Source: DATAFF01 sp044870245 (GTDB lineage Bacteria; Pseudomonadota; Alphaproteobacteria; Rhizobiales; Aestuariivirgaceae). Taken from it: DNA of 64,000 nucleotides. A program made the translations under genes and the position numbers. The notes beneath the pieces are model-generated. The model did no database searches, was not told the origin of the DNA, and saw nothing but the letters and a program-made list of their open reading frames with translations. This document shows positions 8,232-15,875 of this stretch, piece after piece (the first letter of the stretch is position 1; each line of letters starts with the position of its first letter). The DNA lies in assembly GCA_044870245.1 (NCBI GenBank), contig JBIOYR010000016.1, positions 1 through 64,000 on the forward strand, given 5' to 3'.

Positions 8232-8911
8232 TTTCCTACAGCATCGCCGATCAAGGCGTGCGCGCCCTCAATGAGCGCCTGCACAAGCTCGGGCCCGACA
8301 GCAATGAGCGGCATTTCCTGGTGAAGGACCCGCGCGGCGCCCATGCCATCGCGGTCGGGGTCGACCAGCCGGTGCTGATCGAGATCGAAGGCCATGTCGG
8401 GTTCTATTGCGGCGGCATGAACAATGGCGCCGAGATCGTGGTCAAAGGCCATGCCGGGCCGGGGGTGGCCGAGAACATGATGAAGGGCTCGCTCAGGGTG
8501 ACCGGCAATGCCAGCCAGGCGGCGGGTGCCACCGGCAATGGCGGCCTTCTCGTCATCGAGGGCGATGCATCGTCGCGCTGCGGCATCTCGATGAAGGGCA
8601 TCGACATCGTGGTCGGCGGCTCGGTCGGCCACATGTCGGCCTTCATGGCGCAGGCCGGCTGCCTCGCCATTTGCGGCGATGCCGGCGAGGCGCTCGGCGA
8701 TTCGATCTACGAGGCGAGGCTCTATGTCGCCGGGCGGGTCACCTCGCTCGGGGCCGACTGCATCGAGAAGGAGATGACGCCGCACCATCTCGACAAGCTG
8801 GCGCGGCTTCTCGAGCGGGGCCGGGTCAATGCCGATCCACGGCGCTTCCGGCGCTATGGCTCGGCCCGCAAGCTCTATAATTTCGACATCGACAACGCCG
8901 ATGCCTATTGA
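8228..8911 (+). CDS. mgsB: GXGXG-domain subunit of a three-part glutamate synthase (MgsB/GlxC)
   Basis: A 227-residue protein corresponding to the C-terminal beta-helix of glutamate synthase. The repeating G-rich turns are visible: GFYCGGMNNGAEIVVKGHAG, MMKGSLRVTGNASQAAG, GGLLVIEGDASSRCG and GIDIVVGGSVGHM. The start is GTG at 8228, inside the mgsA stop context (GTGA), giving translational coupling. The MgsA and MgsC subunits flank it. It carries no catalytic centre; its role is structural, joining the amidotransferase and FMN subunits. Confidence 0.8.
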   Translation: MISYSIADQGVRALNERLHKLGPDSNERHFLVKDPRGAHAIAVGVDQPVLIEIEGHVGFYCGGMNNGAEIVVKGHAGPGVAENMMKGSLRVTGNASQAAGATGNGGLLVIEGDASSRCGISMKGIDIVVGGSVGHMSAFMAQAGCLAICGDAGEALGDSIYEARLYVAGRVTSLGADCIEKEMTPHHLDKLARLLERGRVNADPRRFRRYGSARKLYNFDIDNADAY

Positions 8912-10241
8912 GCAGACCCCGATGGCCCACGACATCCCTCGCACCACGCCCCGCAAGTCAGCGACCTTCGACGACTACACGCTGTCGGAGATCCGCCGCG
9001 CCGCGGTCACCGGCATCTATGACATTCGCGGCGCCGGTGCAAAGCGCAAGCTGCCGCATTTCGACGATCTGCTGTTCCTCGGCGCGTCGATCTCGCGCTA
9101 TCCGCTCGAAGGCTATCGCGAGAAATGCGGCACCGGTGTCACCATCGGAACCCGCTTCGCCAAGAAGCCGATCGCGCTCAAGATCCCGATCACCATCGCC
9201 GGCATGAGCTTCGGCTCGCTGTCGGCCGAGGCCAAGGAGGCGCTGGGGCGCGGCGCGACGCTCGCCGGCACCTCGACGACGACCGGCGATGGCGGCATGA
9301 CGCCGGAGGAGCGCGGCCATTCCAAGATCCTCGTCTATCAATATCTGCCGTCGCGCTACGGCATGAACCCCGACGATCTGCGCCGGGCCGACGCCATCGA
9401 GGTGGTGGTCGGGCAAGGCGCCAAGCCCGGGGGCGGCGGCATGCTGCTCGGCCAGAAGATCTCGGAGCGGGTGGCGGCGATGCGCTGCCTTCCCGCCGGC
9501 ATCGATCAGCGCTCGGCCTGCCGGCACCCCGACTGGACAGGACCCGACGATCTCGAGATCAAGATCCTGGAGCTGCGCGAGATCACCGACTGGGAGAAGC
9601 CGATCTATGTGAAGGTCGGCGGGGCGCGGCCCTATTACGACACGGCGCTCGCCGTCAAGTCGGGAGCCGACTGCGTGGTGGTCGATGGCATGCAGGGCGG
9701 CACGGCGGCGACCCAGGAGGTGTTCATCGAGCATGTCGGGCAGCCGACGCTTGCCTGCATCAGGCCGGCGGTGCAGGCGCTCAAGGAGCTCGGCATGCAT
9801 CGCAAGGTGCAGCTCATCGTGTCGGGCGGCATACGCAATGGAGCCGATGTCGCCAAGGCACTGGCGCTCGGCGCCGATGCCGTGTCGATCGGGACGGCCG
9901 CGCTGGTGGCGCTGGGCGACAACGACCCGGCGCTCGAGGCCGAGTACAATGCGCTCGGCACCACCGCCGGCGCCTATGACGACTGGCATGAGGGCCGTGA
10001 CCCGGCGGGCATCACCACCCAGGACCCGCGCCTGTCCAAGCGGCTCGATCCGATGCGGGCGGGACGGCGCCTCGCCAATCTGCTCAAGGTGATGACGCTC
10101 GAGACGCAGACCATCGCGCGCGCCTGCGGCAAATCGCATGTCCACAATCTCGAGCCGGAGGACCTGGTGGCGCTCACCGTCGAGGCGGCTGCGATGGCGC
10201 GGGTGCCGCTCGCCGGGACGGAGTGGATTCCTGGGAAGTAG
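8901..10241 (+). CDS. mgsC: FMN/Fe-S glutamate synthase-like catalytic subunit (MgsC/GlxD)
   Basis: A 446-residue protein matching the central FMN domain of GltB. Visible motifs are ITIAGMSFGSLSAEAKEAL, TTTGDGGMTPEER, GQGAKPGGGGMLLG, YVKVGGARPYYDTALAVKSGAD, VVVDGMQGGTAA and LIVSGGIRNGADVAKALALGAD, the usual phosphate-binding loop for FMN. In N-methylglutamate synthase this subunit transfers the amino group. The start at 8901 overlaps mgsB by 11 nt; an in-frame ATG at 8922 is the alternative. The gene ends at a long palindrome shared with the convergent tmm gene. Confidence 0.8.
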   Translation: MPIEQTPMAHDIPRTTPRKSATFDDYTLSEIRRAAVTGIYDIRGAGAKRKLPHFDDLLFLGASISRYPLEGYREKCGTGVTIGTRFAKKPIALKIPITIAGMSFGSLSAEAKEALGRGATLAGTSTTTGDGGMTPEERGHSKILVYQYLPSRYGMNPDDLRRADAIEVVVGQGAKPGGGGMLLGQKISERVAAMRCLPAGIDQRSACRHPDWTGPDDLEIKILELREITDWEKPIYVKVGGARPYYDTALAVKSGADCVVVDGMQGGTAATQEVFIEHVGQPTLACIRPAVQALKELGMHRKVQLIVSGGIRNGADVAKALALGADAVSIGTAALVALGDNDPALEAEYNALGTTAGAYDDWHEGRDPAGITTQDPRLSKRLDPMRAGRRLANLLKVMTLETQTIARACGKSHVHNLEPEDLVALTVEAAAMARVPLAGTEWIPGK

Positions 10242-10301
10242 GCAAATAGGCAGTAGGCAGTGATCACCGAAGATCACTGCCCAATGCCTAACGCCTTACT
10301 T
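10238..10301. terminator. Bidirectional terminator-like palindrome of the GGCAGTA repeat family
   Basis: Lies between the convergent genes mgsC and tmm and overlaps the tmm stop region. The core is a perfect 10-bp stem, 10256-10265 pairing with 10272-10281 (GGCAGTGATC / GATCACTGCC, loop ACCGAA). It is extended outward by imperfectly paired AGTAGGC / GCCTTACT arms. The same GGCAGTA-based arms recur near 14.48, 22.86, 34.80 and 60.95 kb. There is no T-run, so a terminator role is inferred from position. Confidence 0.6.
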
Positions 10302-11636
10302 CTGGAGATAGCTCTCCAACGAATCATCCATCGCCTTCATCCACGGCGTGTGGTGGACCGGCGACATGGTGCCGGTCATCAGCGAGCGATAGGCGTTGTC
10401 GCGGAAGCCCATGATGTTGTCGGCCTTGTGGTGCTCCCACTCCATGAAGGTGCGGTTGGTGCCTTCGATGTCGAATTTCGGGTAGTCGGTGGCATCGATC
10501 AGCTCCTGCACATTGTCGCCCTGGAACCAGATCATCTGCTCGGGATTCTCGAGCTTCTCCTCGCGGGCGCGCCAGGCGGCGCTGTCCTTGCGCATCGCCT
10601 CTTTCGCGGGAAGCTTGATGCGGTCCATGATGATGTCGCGGGCGTACCAGGCCTGAGCGTCGAACATGTTGAAGGTGTAGAACTGGTCCTGCATGCCGAT
10701 ATAGAACAGCTTCGGATTGTCCTCCCAGACGACGCCCTTGTAGAGGCCGAGCGGCCACAGGCGGTTGTCGGTGATCAGGCGCAGCTCGTCGGTGAGGAAC
10801 GGGAAATAGTGCTTGTAGCCGGTGCAGAGCACGATGGCATCCACCGATCGCTTGCTGCCGTCCTTGAAATGCGCCGTCTTGTTCTCGACCCGCTGCAGCA
10901 GCGGGCGCTCCTCGAAGCCGGAGGGCCAGGCGAATCCCATGGGGCGCGAGCGATAGCTCGCGGTGACCGAGCGGGCGCCATATTTGTAGCATTGCGAGCC
11001 GATGTCCTCGGCGGAGTAGCTCCTGCCGATGATCAGGACGTCCTGGCCCTTGAACTCCAGGGCGTCACGAAAATCATGGGCGTGAAGGATGCGGCCGTTG
11101 AAGGTCCGGAAGCCTTCGAACTCCGGGACATGCGGCGTCGAGAAATGGCCGTTCGCGACCACGACATTGTCGAATTGCTCGGTCTCGACGTGATCGTTGA
11201 CGAGATCGTGGGAGGTGACGCTGAACTTGCCCGTGTCGTCCTTGTAGGTGACGTTGCGCACCGGCGTGCGGAAGCGCACCCAGTCGCGCAGGCCCGCCCG
11301 CTCGACGCGCCCCTTGATATAGTCCCACAGCACGGCACGCGGCGGATAGGAGCCGATCGGGCGGCCGAAATGCTCCTCGAAGCTGTAATCGGCAAACTCC
11401 AAACATTCCTTGGGGCCGTTCGACCACAAATAGCGGTACATGCTGCAATGGACCGGCTCGCCATATTCATCGAGGCCGGTGCGCCAGGTGTAGTTCCACA
11501 ATCCTCCCCAGTCGCCCTGCTTCTCGAAACAGACAACCTCCGGTATGTCAGCGCCCTTGGCCGCGGCCGATTGAAAGGCCCGAAGCTGGGCCAGCCCCGA
11601 CGGGCCTGCTCCGATGACAGCCACGCGCTTTTTCAT
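10296..11636 (-). CDS. tmm: Trimethylamine monooxygenase (flavin-containing)
   Basis: Oxidises trimethylamine to trimethylamine N-oxide using FAD and NADPH. A 446-residue protein, the usual bacterial Tmm length. It has the FAD-binding motif VIGAGPSGLAQLR at residue 6, the FMO signature region NGHFSTPHVPEFEGF near 165 and the second Rossmann motif IIGRSYSAEDIG near 203. The tryptophan/tyrosine-rich C-terminus (GMQDQFYTFNMFDAQAWYARDIIMDRI) is characteristic. A strong GGGAGGAAATC ribosome site precedes the ATG. It is divergent from tdm across 97 nt, and the two act in sequence. Overall likeness to Tmm rather than Baeyer-Villiger enzymes is high. Confidence 0.92.
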   Translation of the reverse strand: MKKRVAVIGAGPSGLAQLRAFQSAAAKGADIPEVVCFEKQGDWGGLWNYTWRTGLDEYGEPVHCSMYRYLWSNGPKECLEFADYSFEEHFGRPIGSYPPRAVLWDYIKGRVERAGLRDWVRFRTPVRNVTYKDDTGKFSVTSHDLVNDHVETEQFDNVVVANGHFSTPHVPEFEGFRTFNGRILHAHDFRDALEFKGQDVLIIGRSYSAEDIGSQCYKYGARSVTASYRSRPMGFAWPSGFEERPLLQRVENKTAHFKDGSKRSVDAIVLCTGYKHYFPFLTDELRLITDNRLWPLGLYKGVVWEDNPKLFYIGMQDQFYTFNMFDAQAWYARDIIMDRIKLPAKEAMRKDSAAWRAREEKLENPEQMIWFQGDNVQELIDATDYPKFDIEGTNRTFMEWEHHKADNIMGFRDNAYRSLMTGTMSPVHHTPWMKAMDDSLESYLQK

Positions 11637-11645
11637 GATTTCCTC

Positions 11646-11711
11646 CCAATTGGTGGTGCGCCAGCAGCGATCTGTTGGTAAACCTTATCGAACCATTTAA
11701 GACCAATTTGG
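11646..11711. promoter_or_regulatory. Divergent tmm/tdm promoter region with TTGG/CCAA operator-like repeats
   Basis: The 97-nt gap between tmm and tdm holds a perfect palindrome CCAATTGG at 11646-11653, next to the tmm ribosome site, and a second near-palindrome CCAATTTGG at 11703-11711, 23 nt before the tdm start. On the minus strand, TTGGTCC AAATTGGTC and TGGTTCG form direct half-sites about 10-11 bp apart. This resembles a paired operator for one regulator controlling both genes. No regulator gene is adjacent. Confidence 0.4.
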
Positions 11712-11733
11712 ACCAACAACGCCAGCGCATGCA

Positions 11734-14103
11734 ATGAACGAGATGCAACCCGCCGCTCTTCGCCGCGCGCCGTCAGCCAGCGTGGTGCTCGACCGCTCCG
11801 GTCGGGTGCTGCCGAGCGGCACCGAGCGCTACGCGGTCCCGGGCGCCGGTTCGGTGGTGGTGCAGGTTTCGGCTGGCGACACGGTCAGGGTTCGCGACGT
11901 CGAAGGCTGCCAGACCTGCGAGCTGGTGTTTGCCGCCAGCGACGGCCGGGTCGATCCGCGCGCCCTCGGCGTTCCTTCGACGACGCGCCCCGCGGGTCTC
12001 CTGGCCCTGCTCGCGGAGGCGGGAGAGAGCGCCCGCCGGACGCGGACGGCGCTCGCCAGGCGTTCCATCGACCTTGCCGCAGCGCATGGGTTGCGGGTGT
12101 TCGGCGAAGCGTCGCCGGCGGGGTCGCTGGCGAATTTCACCGTCGAGCGTGACGGGCTCCTGATCGTGGCCGCGCCGGGCGGCGCGATGAATGCCGAGCG
12201 GCAGGACACGGCGACCGAGATCGAGCTCCTGATCACGCGGCGGGTTCAGCCCGGCGCTGCGGAAGCGGTGCGCCTGCCGGAGCCATTGGCCGATCCGCTC
12301 GCCGATTTCCGCATCAAGGCGGCAACGGCGATGGCCTATCGCGTCAAGGCAGGCGACTACATCCAGGTCATCGATGTCGAGGGGCGCCAATGCACCGACT
12401 TCCAGTGCTTCTCGGCCCGCAAGCTCGATCGCGGCCTGGCGCTGCCGCTCGATGCGACGGTGACGCGGACCCTGCTCGGGCGCCTCTATCCTACCCCTGG
12501 GCTGCCGTCCAAGGGCTTTGCTCATGATTTCGAGCCGCTGGTCGAGCTGGTGCAGGACACTTGCGGGCGGCATGATGCTTTCGCCACCGCCTGCAATGCG
12601 CGCTATTACGACGACATGGGTTATCCCGGCCATGTCAATTGCACGGAGAACTTCAACCGGGCGCTGGTCGAGCATGGCGTGCCGCCGCGCCGCGGCTGGG
12701 AGGCGCTCAATTATTTCTACAACACCAATGTCGACAGCAACAATCAGCTCTATCTCGACGAGCCGTGGTCGCGGCCGGGTGACTATGTGCTGATGCGGGC
12801 GCTGACCGATCTCGTCTGCGTGTCCTCCGCCTGCCCCGATGATATCGATGCCGCCAATGGCTGGAACCCCACGGACATCCACATCCGCACCTATTCGGGT
12901 GCGGAAAAATTTTCACGAGCGGTGGCTTTCCGCATGACCCCCGACGCCGATCCCAAGCTGACCCGCGAAACCGCCTTCCACCCACGCTTCGCCGCGCTTA
13001 CCCGGAACCATGCCGAGTATCGCGGCTATTGGCTGCCGTCGCGCTTCAACAATGACGGACCGACGGCGGAATATTGGGCGTGCCGCGAGCGCGCCGTGGT
13101 GATGGATCTGTCTCCGTTGCGCAAGTTCGAGGTGACCGGCCCCGATGCCGAGGCGCTGATGCAATATTGCGTGACTCGCGACATGCGCAAGCTGTCGCCC
13201 GGCCAGGTGGTCTATACCGCGATGTGCTATGAGCATGGCGGGATGATCGATGACGGCACGGTGTTCCGGCTCGGCGCCAACAACTTCCGCTGGATCGGCG
13301 GCGACGAGTTCAGCGGCACATGGCTGCGCCAGCAGGCAGAGAAGATGGGCTACCGCGCCTGGGTCCGATCATCGACTGACCAGCTCCACAATATCGCGGT
13401 GCAGGGACCGCTCAGCCGCGACATTCTCAGCCGAGTGATCTGGACGCCGCCGGCGCAGCCGGCGCTCGAGGAGCTCGAATGGTTCCGTTTCGCGGTCGGC
13501 CGCATCGGCGACTTCGAAGGCGTGCCTCTGGTGGTGTCGCGGACCGGCTATACCGGCGAGCTCGGTTATGAGATCTTCTGCCATCCGCGCGATGCGCTCG
13601 CCGTGTTCGACGCGGTGTGGGCCGCCGGCGAGCCGCTCGGCCTGACGCCGATGGGGCTCGAGGCGCTCGACATGGTGCGCATCGAGGCGGGGTTGATCTT
13701 CGCCAATTACGAATTCTCCGATGCGACCGATCCGTTCGAGGCCGGCATCGGCTTCACCGTGCCGCTCAAGAGCAAGGCGGAGGATTTCATCGGGCGCGAC
13801 GCGCTGATCGAGCGGCGCGACCATCCGCGGCACCGCCTCGTCGGACTCGACATCGCAGCCAATGACGCGGTCGGGCATGGCGACAGCGTCCATGTCGGGC
13901 GGGCGCAGGTCGGCGTCGTGACCTCGGGCACGCGCTCGCCGCTGCTCAACCGCGCGATCGCGCTGGCGCGGATCGACGTGCATCACGCAGCACCCGGCAC
14001 CGCGGTCGAGATCGGCAAGCTCGACCGCCAGCAGAAGCGCCTGCCGGCGGTGATCGTGCCGTTCCCGCATTACGACCCCGAGAAGAAGCGGGTCCGCTCC
14101 TGA
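11734..14103 (+). CDS. tdm: Trimethylamine N-oxide demethylase (TMAO aldolase)
   Basis: Converts TMAO to dimethylamine and formaldehyde, and passes formaldehyde to tetrahydrofolate. A 789-residue two-domain protein. The N-terminal half is DUF1989-like with cysteine-bearing motifs DVEGCQTCELVF, DVEGRQCTDFQCF, YPGHVNCTENFN and VSSACPDDIDAANGWNPTDIHIRTY, the metal-binding side of the enzyme. The C-terminal half (about residues 410-789) is GcvT-like, with DLSPLRKFEVTGPDAE, SRTGYTGELGYEIFCHPRDA and the terminal DPEKKRVRS. Length and domain order match characterised Tdm. It is divergent from tmm and followed after 22 nt by a cupin gene. Confidence 0.92.
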   Translation: MNEMQPAALRRAPSASVVLDRSGRVLPSGTERYAVPGAGSVVVQVSAGDTVRVRDVEGCQTCELVFAASDGRVDPRALGVPSTTRPAGLLALLAEAGESARRTRTALARRSIDLAAAHGLRVFGEASPAGSLANFTVERDGLLIVAAPGGAMNAERQDTATEIELLITRRVQPGAAEAVRLPEPLADPLADFRIKAATAMAYRVKAGDYIQVIDVEGRQCTDFQCFSARKLDRGLALPLDATVTRTLLGRLYPTPGLPSKGFAHDFEPLVELVQDTCGRHDAFATACNARYYDDMGYPGHVNCTENFNRALVEHGVPPRRGWEALNYFYNTNVDSNNQLYLDEPWSRPGDYVLMRALTDLVCVSSACPDDIDAANGWNPTDIHIRTYSGAEKFSRAVAFRMTPDADPKLTRETAFHPRFAALTRNHAEYRGYWLPSRFNNDGPTAEYWACRERAVVMDLSPLRKFEVTGPDAEALMQYCVTRDMRKLSPGQVVYTAMCYEHGGMIDDGTVFRLGANNFRWIGGDEFSGTWLRQQAEKMGYRAWVRSSTDQLHNIAVQGPLSRDILSRVIWTPPAQPALEELEWFRFAVGRIGDFEGVPLVVSRTGYTGELGYEIFCHPRDALAVFDAVWAAGEPLGLTPMGLEALDMVRIEAGLIFANYEFSDATDPFEAGIGFTVPLKSKAEDFIGRDALIERRDHPRHRLVGLDIAANDAVGHGDSVHVGRAQVGVVTSGTRSPLLNRAIALARIDVHHAAPGTAVEIGKLDRQQKRLPAVIVPFPHYDPEKKRVRS

Positions 14104-14125
14104 CCTGAACAATTGCGAGGTGAAG

Positions 14126-14485
14126 ATGAAGCCGATCCAGCCGACCGAGCGCCGTGTCGTGAACATCGCCAAGGCGAAGTTCGAGCCGTTCACCGCCGAT
14201 GGCCGCGAGATTCCCGGCCAGAGCTTTCTGCAGCTCGACGACAGCCAGCCGCCGGGGGTCGGGTTCCATATCTACCGGATGGCGCCGGGCAGCTCGAGCC
14301 AGCCGCATGAGCACACTTCCGCCGAGCAGTTCCTGGTGCTCGAGGGCGTGCTCTACGACAATGACGGCTATGAATATGTCCCGGGCGATCTGGTCTATCT
14401 GAGCCGCGGCACCCAGCATTTCTCGACAACCAAGACCGGCTGTACGCTGGCGGTGTTCATCGAGAGCTGGGAGGACAATTTATAG
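14126..14485 (+). CDS. Small cupin-domain protein
   Basis: A 119-residue single cupin. The metal-binding motif 1 reads QPHEHTSAEQFLVLEG and motif 2 PGDLVYLSRGTQHFSTT, so the His/His/Glu/His ligands are present. The ATG at 14126 has GAGG 5 nt upstream; a GTG at 14120 is less likely. It is 22 nt after tdm and probably cotranscribed. Its reaction is not known. In this place it may bind or process a small amine- or one-carbon-derived compound, which is inference only. Confidence 0.85.
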   Translation: MKPIQPTERRVVNIAKAKFEPFTADGREIPGQSFLQLDDSQPPGVGFHIYRMAPGSSSQPHEHTSAEQFLVLEGVLYDNDGYEYVPGDLVYLSRGTQHFSTTKTGCTLAVFIESWEDNL

Positions 14486-14502
14486 GGCAGTAGGCAGTTG
14501 GG
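14484..14502. repeat. Half-site of the dispersed GGCAGTA repeat
   Basis: AGGGCAGTAGGCAGTTGGG lies in the short gap between the converging cupin and vapD-like genes. It matches the left arm of the larger inverted repeats at 10.24, 22.86 and 60.95 kb but has no matching right arm here. Confidence 0.6.
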
Positions 14503-14505
14503 CCT

Positions 14506-14874
14506 TCAGCACCTCTCGATTGCAGGCAGCAGATCGTTGTTCTCCTCGATCCTGAGCATGCGGACGTCCCTCACCACTTGCGAGAACCAGGAACAGTCCC
14601 TCGCGACCTCCTGAATGGCGAGCACGCAGCGCACCGGATCGACCGTACGGTCGCCAAAATAGACGCTGCCCTGCTGCCGACAGAAGCCGTGGCGCGACAG
14701 GACGCGCGCAATGTCCTGGTAGCCGTTCTGCCAAGACGCCGCGCGGTACAGCTTCTGGAGCGCCTCGGTGTCCAGGTCGAAACAGATTGCGTACACGCGA
14801 TTGCTCCATTGGGGCCGCGTAGCGGGCTGCGGCCGCGACGGAGCAGTTCTCCCTTTCGCCAGTTCAGTGAGCAT
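14506..14874 (-). CDS. VapD-family (Cas2-like fold) putative endoribonuclease
   Basis: A 122-residue protein. After a 25-residue basic leader the VapD core begins RVYAICFDLDTEALQKLY, with the early Asp that is catalytic in H. pylori VapD. GYQDIARVLSRHGFCRQQGSVYFGD follows, the family's diagnostic region. VapD proteins are small ferredoxin-fold RNases related to Cas2; some are toxins. The ATG at 14872-14874 is chosen for its GGAGG site 5 nt upstream. No antitoxin gene (VapX or other) is adjacent and no cas genes are near. It lies alone between a cupin gene and an ABC importer. Confidence 0.75.
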   Translation of the reverse strand: MLTELAKGRTAPSRPQPATRPQWSNRVYAICFDLDTEALQKLYRAASWQNGYQDIARVLSRHGFCRQQGSVYFGDRTVDPVRCVLAIQEVARDCSWFSQVVRDVRMLRIEENNDLLPAIERC

Positions 14875-14904
14875 CGAATCCTCCACGACCTTCGAGAAAG
14901 AAAG

Positions 14905-14957
14905 CACGCGCTATGCGCGTGGTCAAGCGAGTTATAACCTTTGGTTGCATGATTCAA
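14905..14957 (-). promoter_or_regulatory. Promoter and hairpin operator of the vapD-like gene
   Basis: Reading the minus strand, TTGAAT (14952-14957) and TATAAC (14931-14936) are spaced by 15 nt and resemble a sigma-70 promoter; spacing is slightly short. Just downstream is a perfect palindrome CACGCGC TAT GCGCGTG (14905-14921) in the predicted 5' leader, about 30 nt before the start codon. It could be an operator or an RNA hairpin. The -35 overlaps the stop codon of the neighbouring permease gene. Confidence 0.45.
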
Positions 14958-15871
14958 CGGCCAGGAATGAAGGGGCGACCGAGCCTGGCCGGCGCTTTGG
15001 CGCGGGTCAGAAGCCGGGTTCCCGACATCACGGCCAGCCCCAGGATCGTCACCAGATAGGGCAGCGCCGCCCATAGCTCGGCCGGCAGGTCAAGGCCGAG
15101 CCGGCGGGCTTGGGGGCCGAGAACGGTCACCGCGCCGAAAAGCCAGGCGGCGGCGAGCAGCCGCCATGGCCACCAGGCGGCAAAGGCGACGAGCGCCACG
15201 GCGATGAAGCCGCGCCCGGCCGCGATGTTGTCGCTCCATTGCGGCATGTCGGAAAGCGTCAGCGCGAGATGGCCGCCGGCAAGGCCGGCGCAGGCACCGC
15301 CGAAGAGGATCGAGGCATAGCGCGCAACAATGACATCGAAGCCCAGCGCATCGGCAGCGTCGTGGTTGTTGCCGATGCCGCGAAGCATCAGGCCGAGCCG
15401 CGTGGTGACGAGGAACCAGGAGACACCAGCGACCATCGCGATCGAGAGGTAGACGACGATGTCCTCACCGAACAGGATGCGGCCGATAATGGGGATATCG
15501 GTCACGTACGGGATATAGATCGCCTGCAGCCTGGTCGCGGCTCGACCCGCCAACGAGGCACCGACGAAACCGGAGAGCCCGAGCCCGAACACGGTCAGCG
15601 CAATGCCGGTCGCCACCTGATTGGCAGCGAAGCTCTGCGTGAGGACGGCGAAGACGAGCGCCATCAGCATGCCGACGATGATCGCAGCGAAGAGGCCGAC
15701 AAGCGGCCAGCCGGTCCACAGCGCCACGCCGAGACCGGACACTGCTCCCATGACCATCATGCCTTCGACACCGAGATTGAGGACGCCCGAGCGCTCGACC
15801 ACGAGCTCGCCGGTCGCCGCGACGAGGAGCGGCGTGGCGAAAGCAATGCTGGCGAGGATCAGATGCTCCAT
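14954..15871 (-). CDS. ABC transporter permease, nucleoside/purine-type (NupQ-like)
   Basis: A 305-residue BPD_transp_2 permease with about eight or nine membrane helices. Family markers are RSGVLNLGVEGMMVMGAVSGL near residue 28 and the cytoplasmic loop LGLMLRGIGNNHDAADALGFDV near 150, the segment that contacts the ATPase. It is the last gene of the importer operon, 4 nt after its partner permease. This pair type works with a BmpA-like lipoprotein to import nucleosides or purines; the lipoprotein gene is not in the window. Confidence 0.88.
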   Translation of the reverse strand: MEHLILASIAFATPLLVAATGELVVERSGVLNLGVEGMMVMGAVSGLGVALWTGWPLVGLFAAIIVGMLMALVFAVLTQSFAANQVATGIALTVFGLGLSGFVGASLAGRAATRLQAIYIPYVTDIPIIGRILFGEDIVVYLSIAMVAGVSWFLVTTRLGLMLRGIGNNHDAADALGFDVIVARYASILFGGACAGLAGGHLALTLSDMPQWSDNIAAGRGFIAVALVAFAAWWPWRLLAAAWLFGAVTVLGPQARRLGLDLPAELWAALPYLVTILGLAVMSGTRLLTRAKAPARLGRPFIPGR

Positions 15872-15875
15872 GTGC

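Noticed and set aside
14506..14874. Cas2 of a CRISPR system
   Set aside because: The fold family is shared, but the sequence matches VapD and no repeats or cas genes are present.
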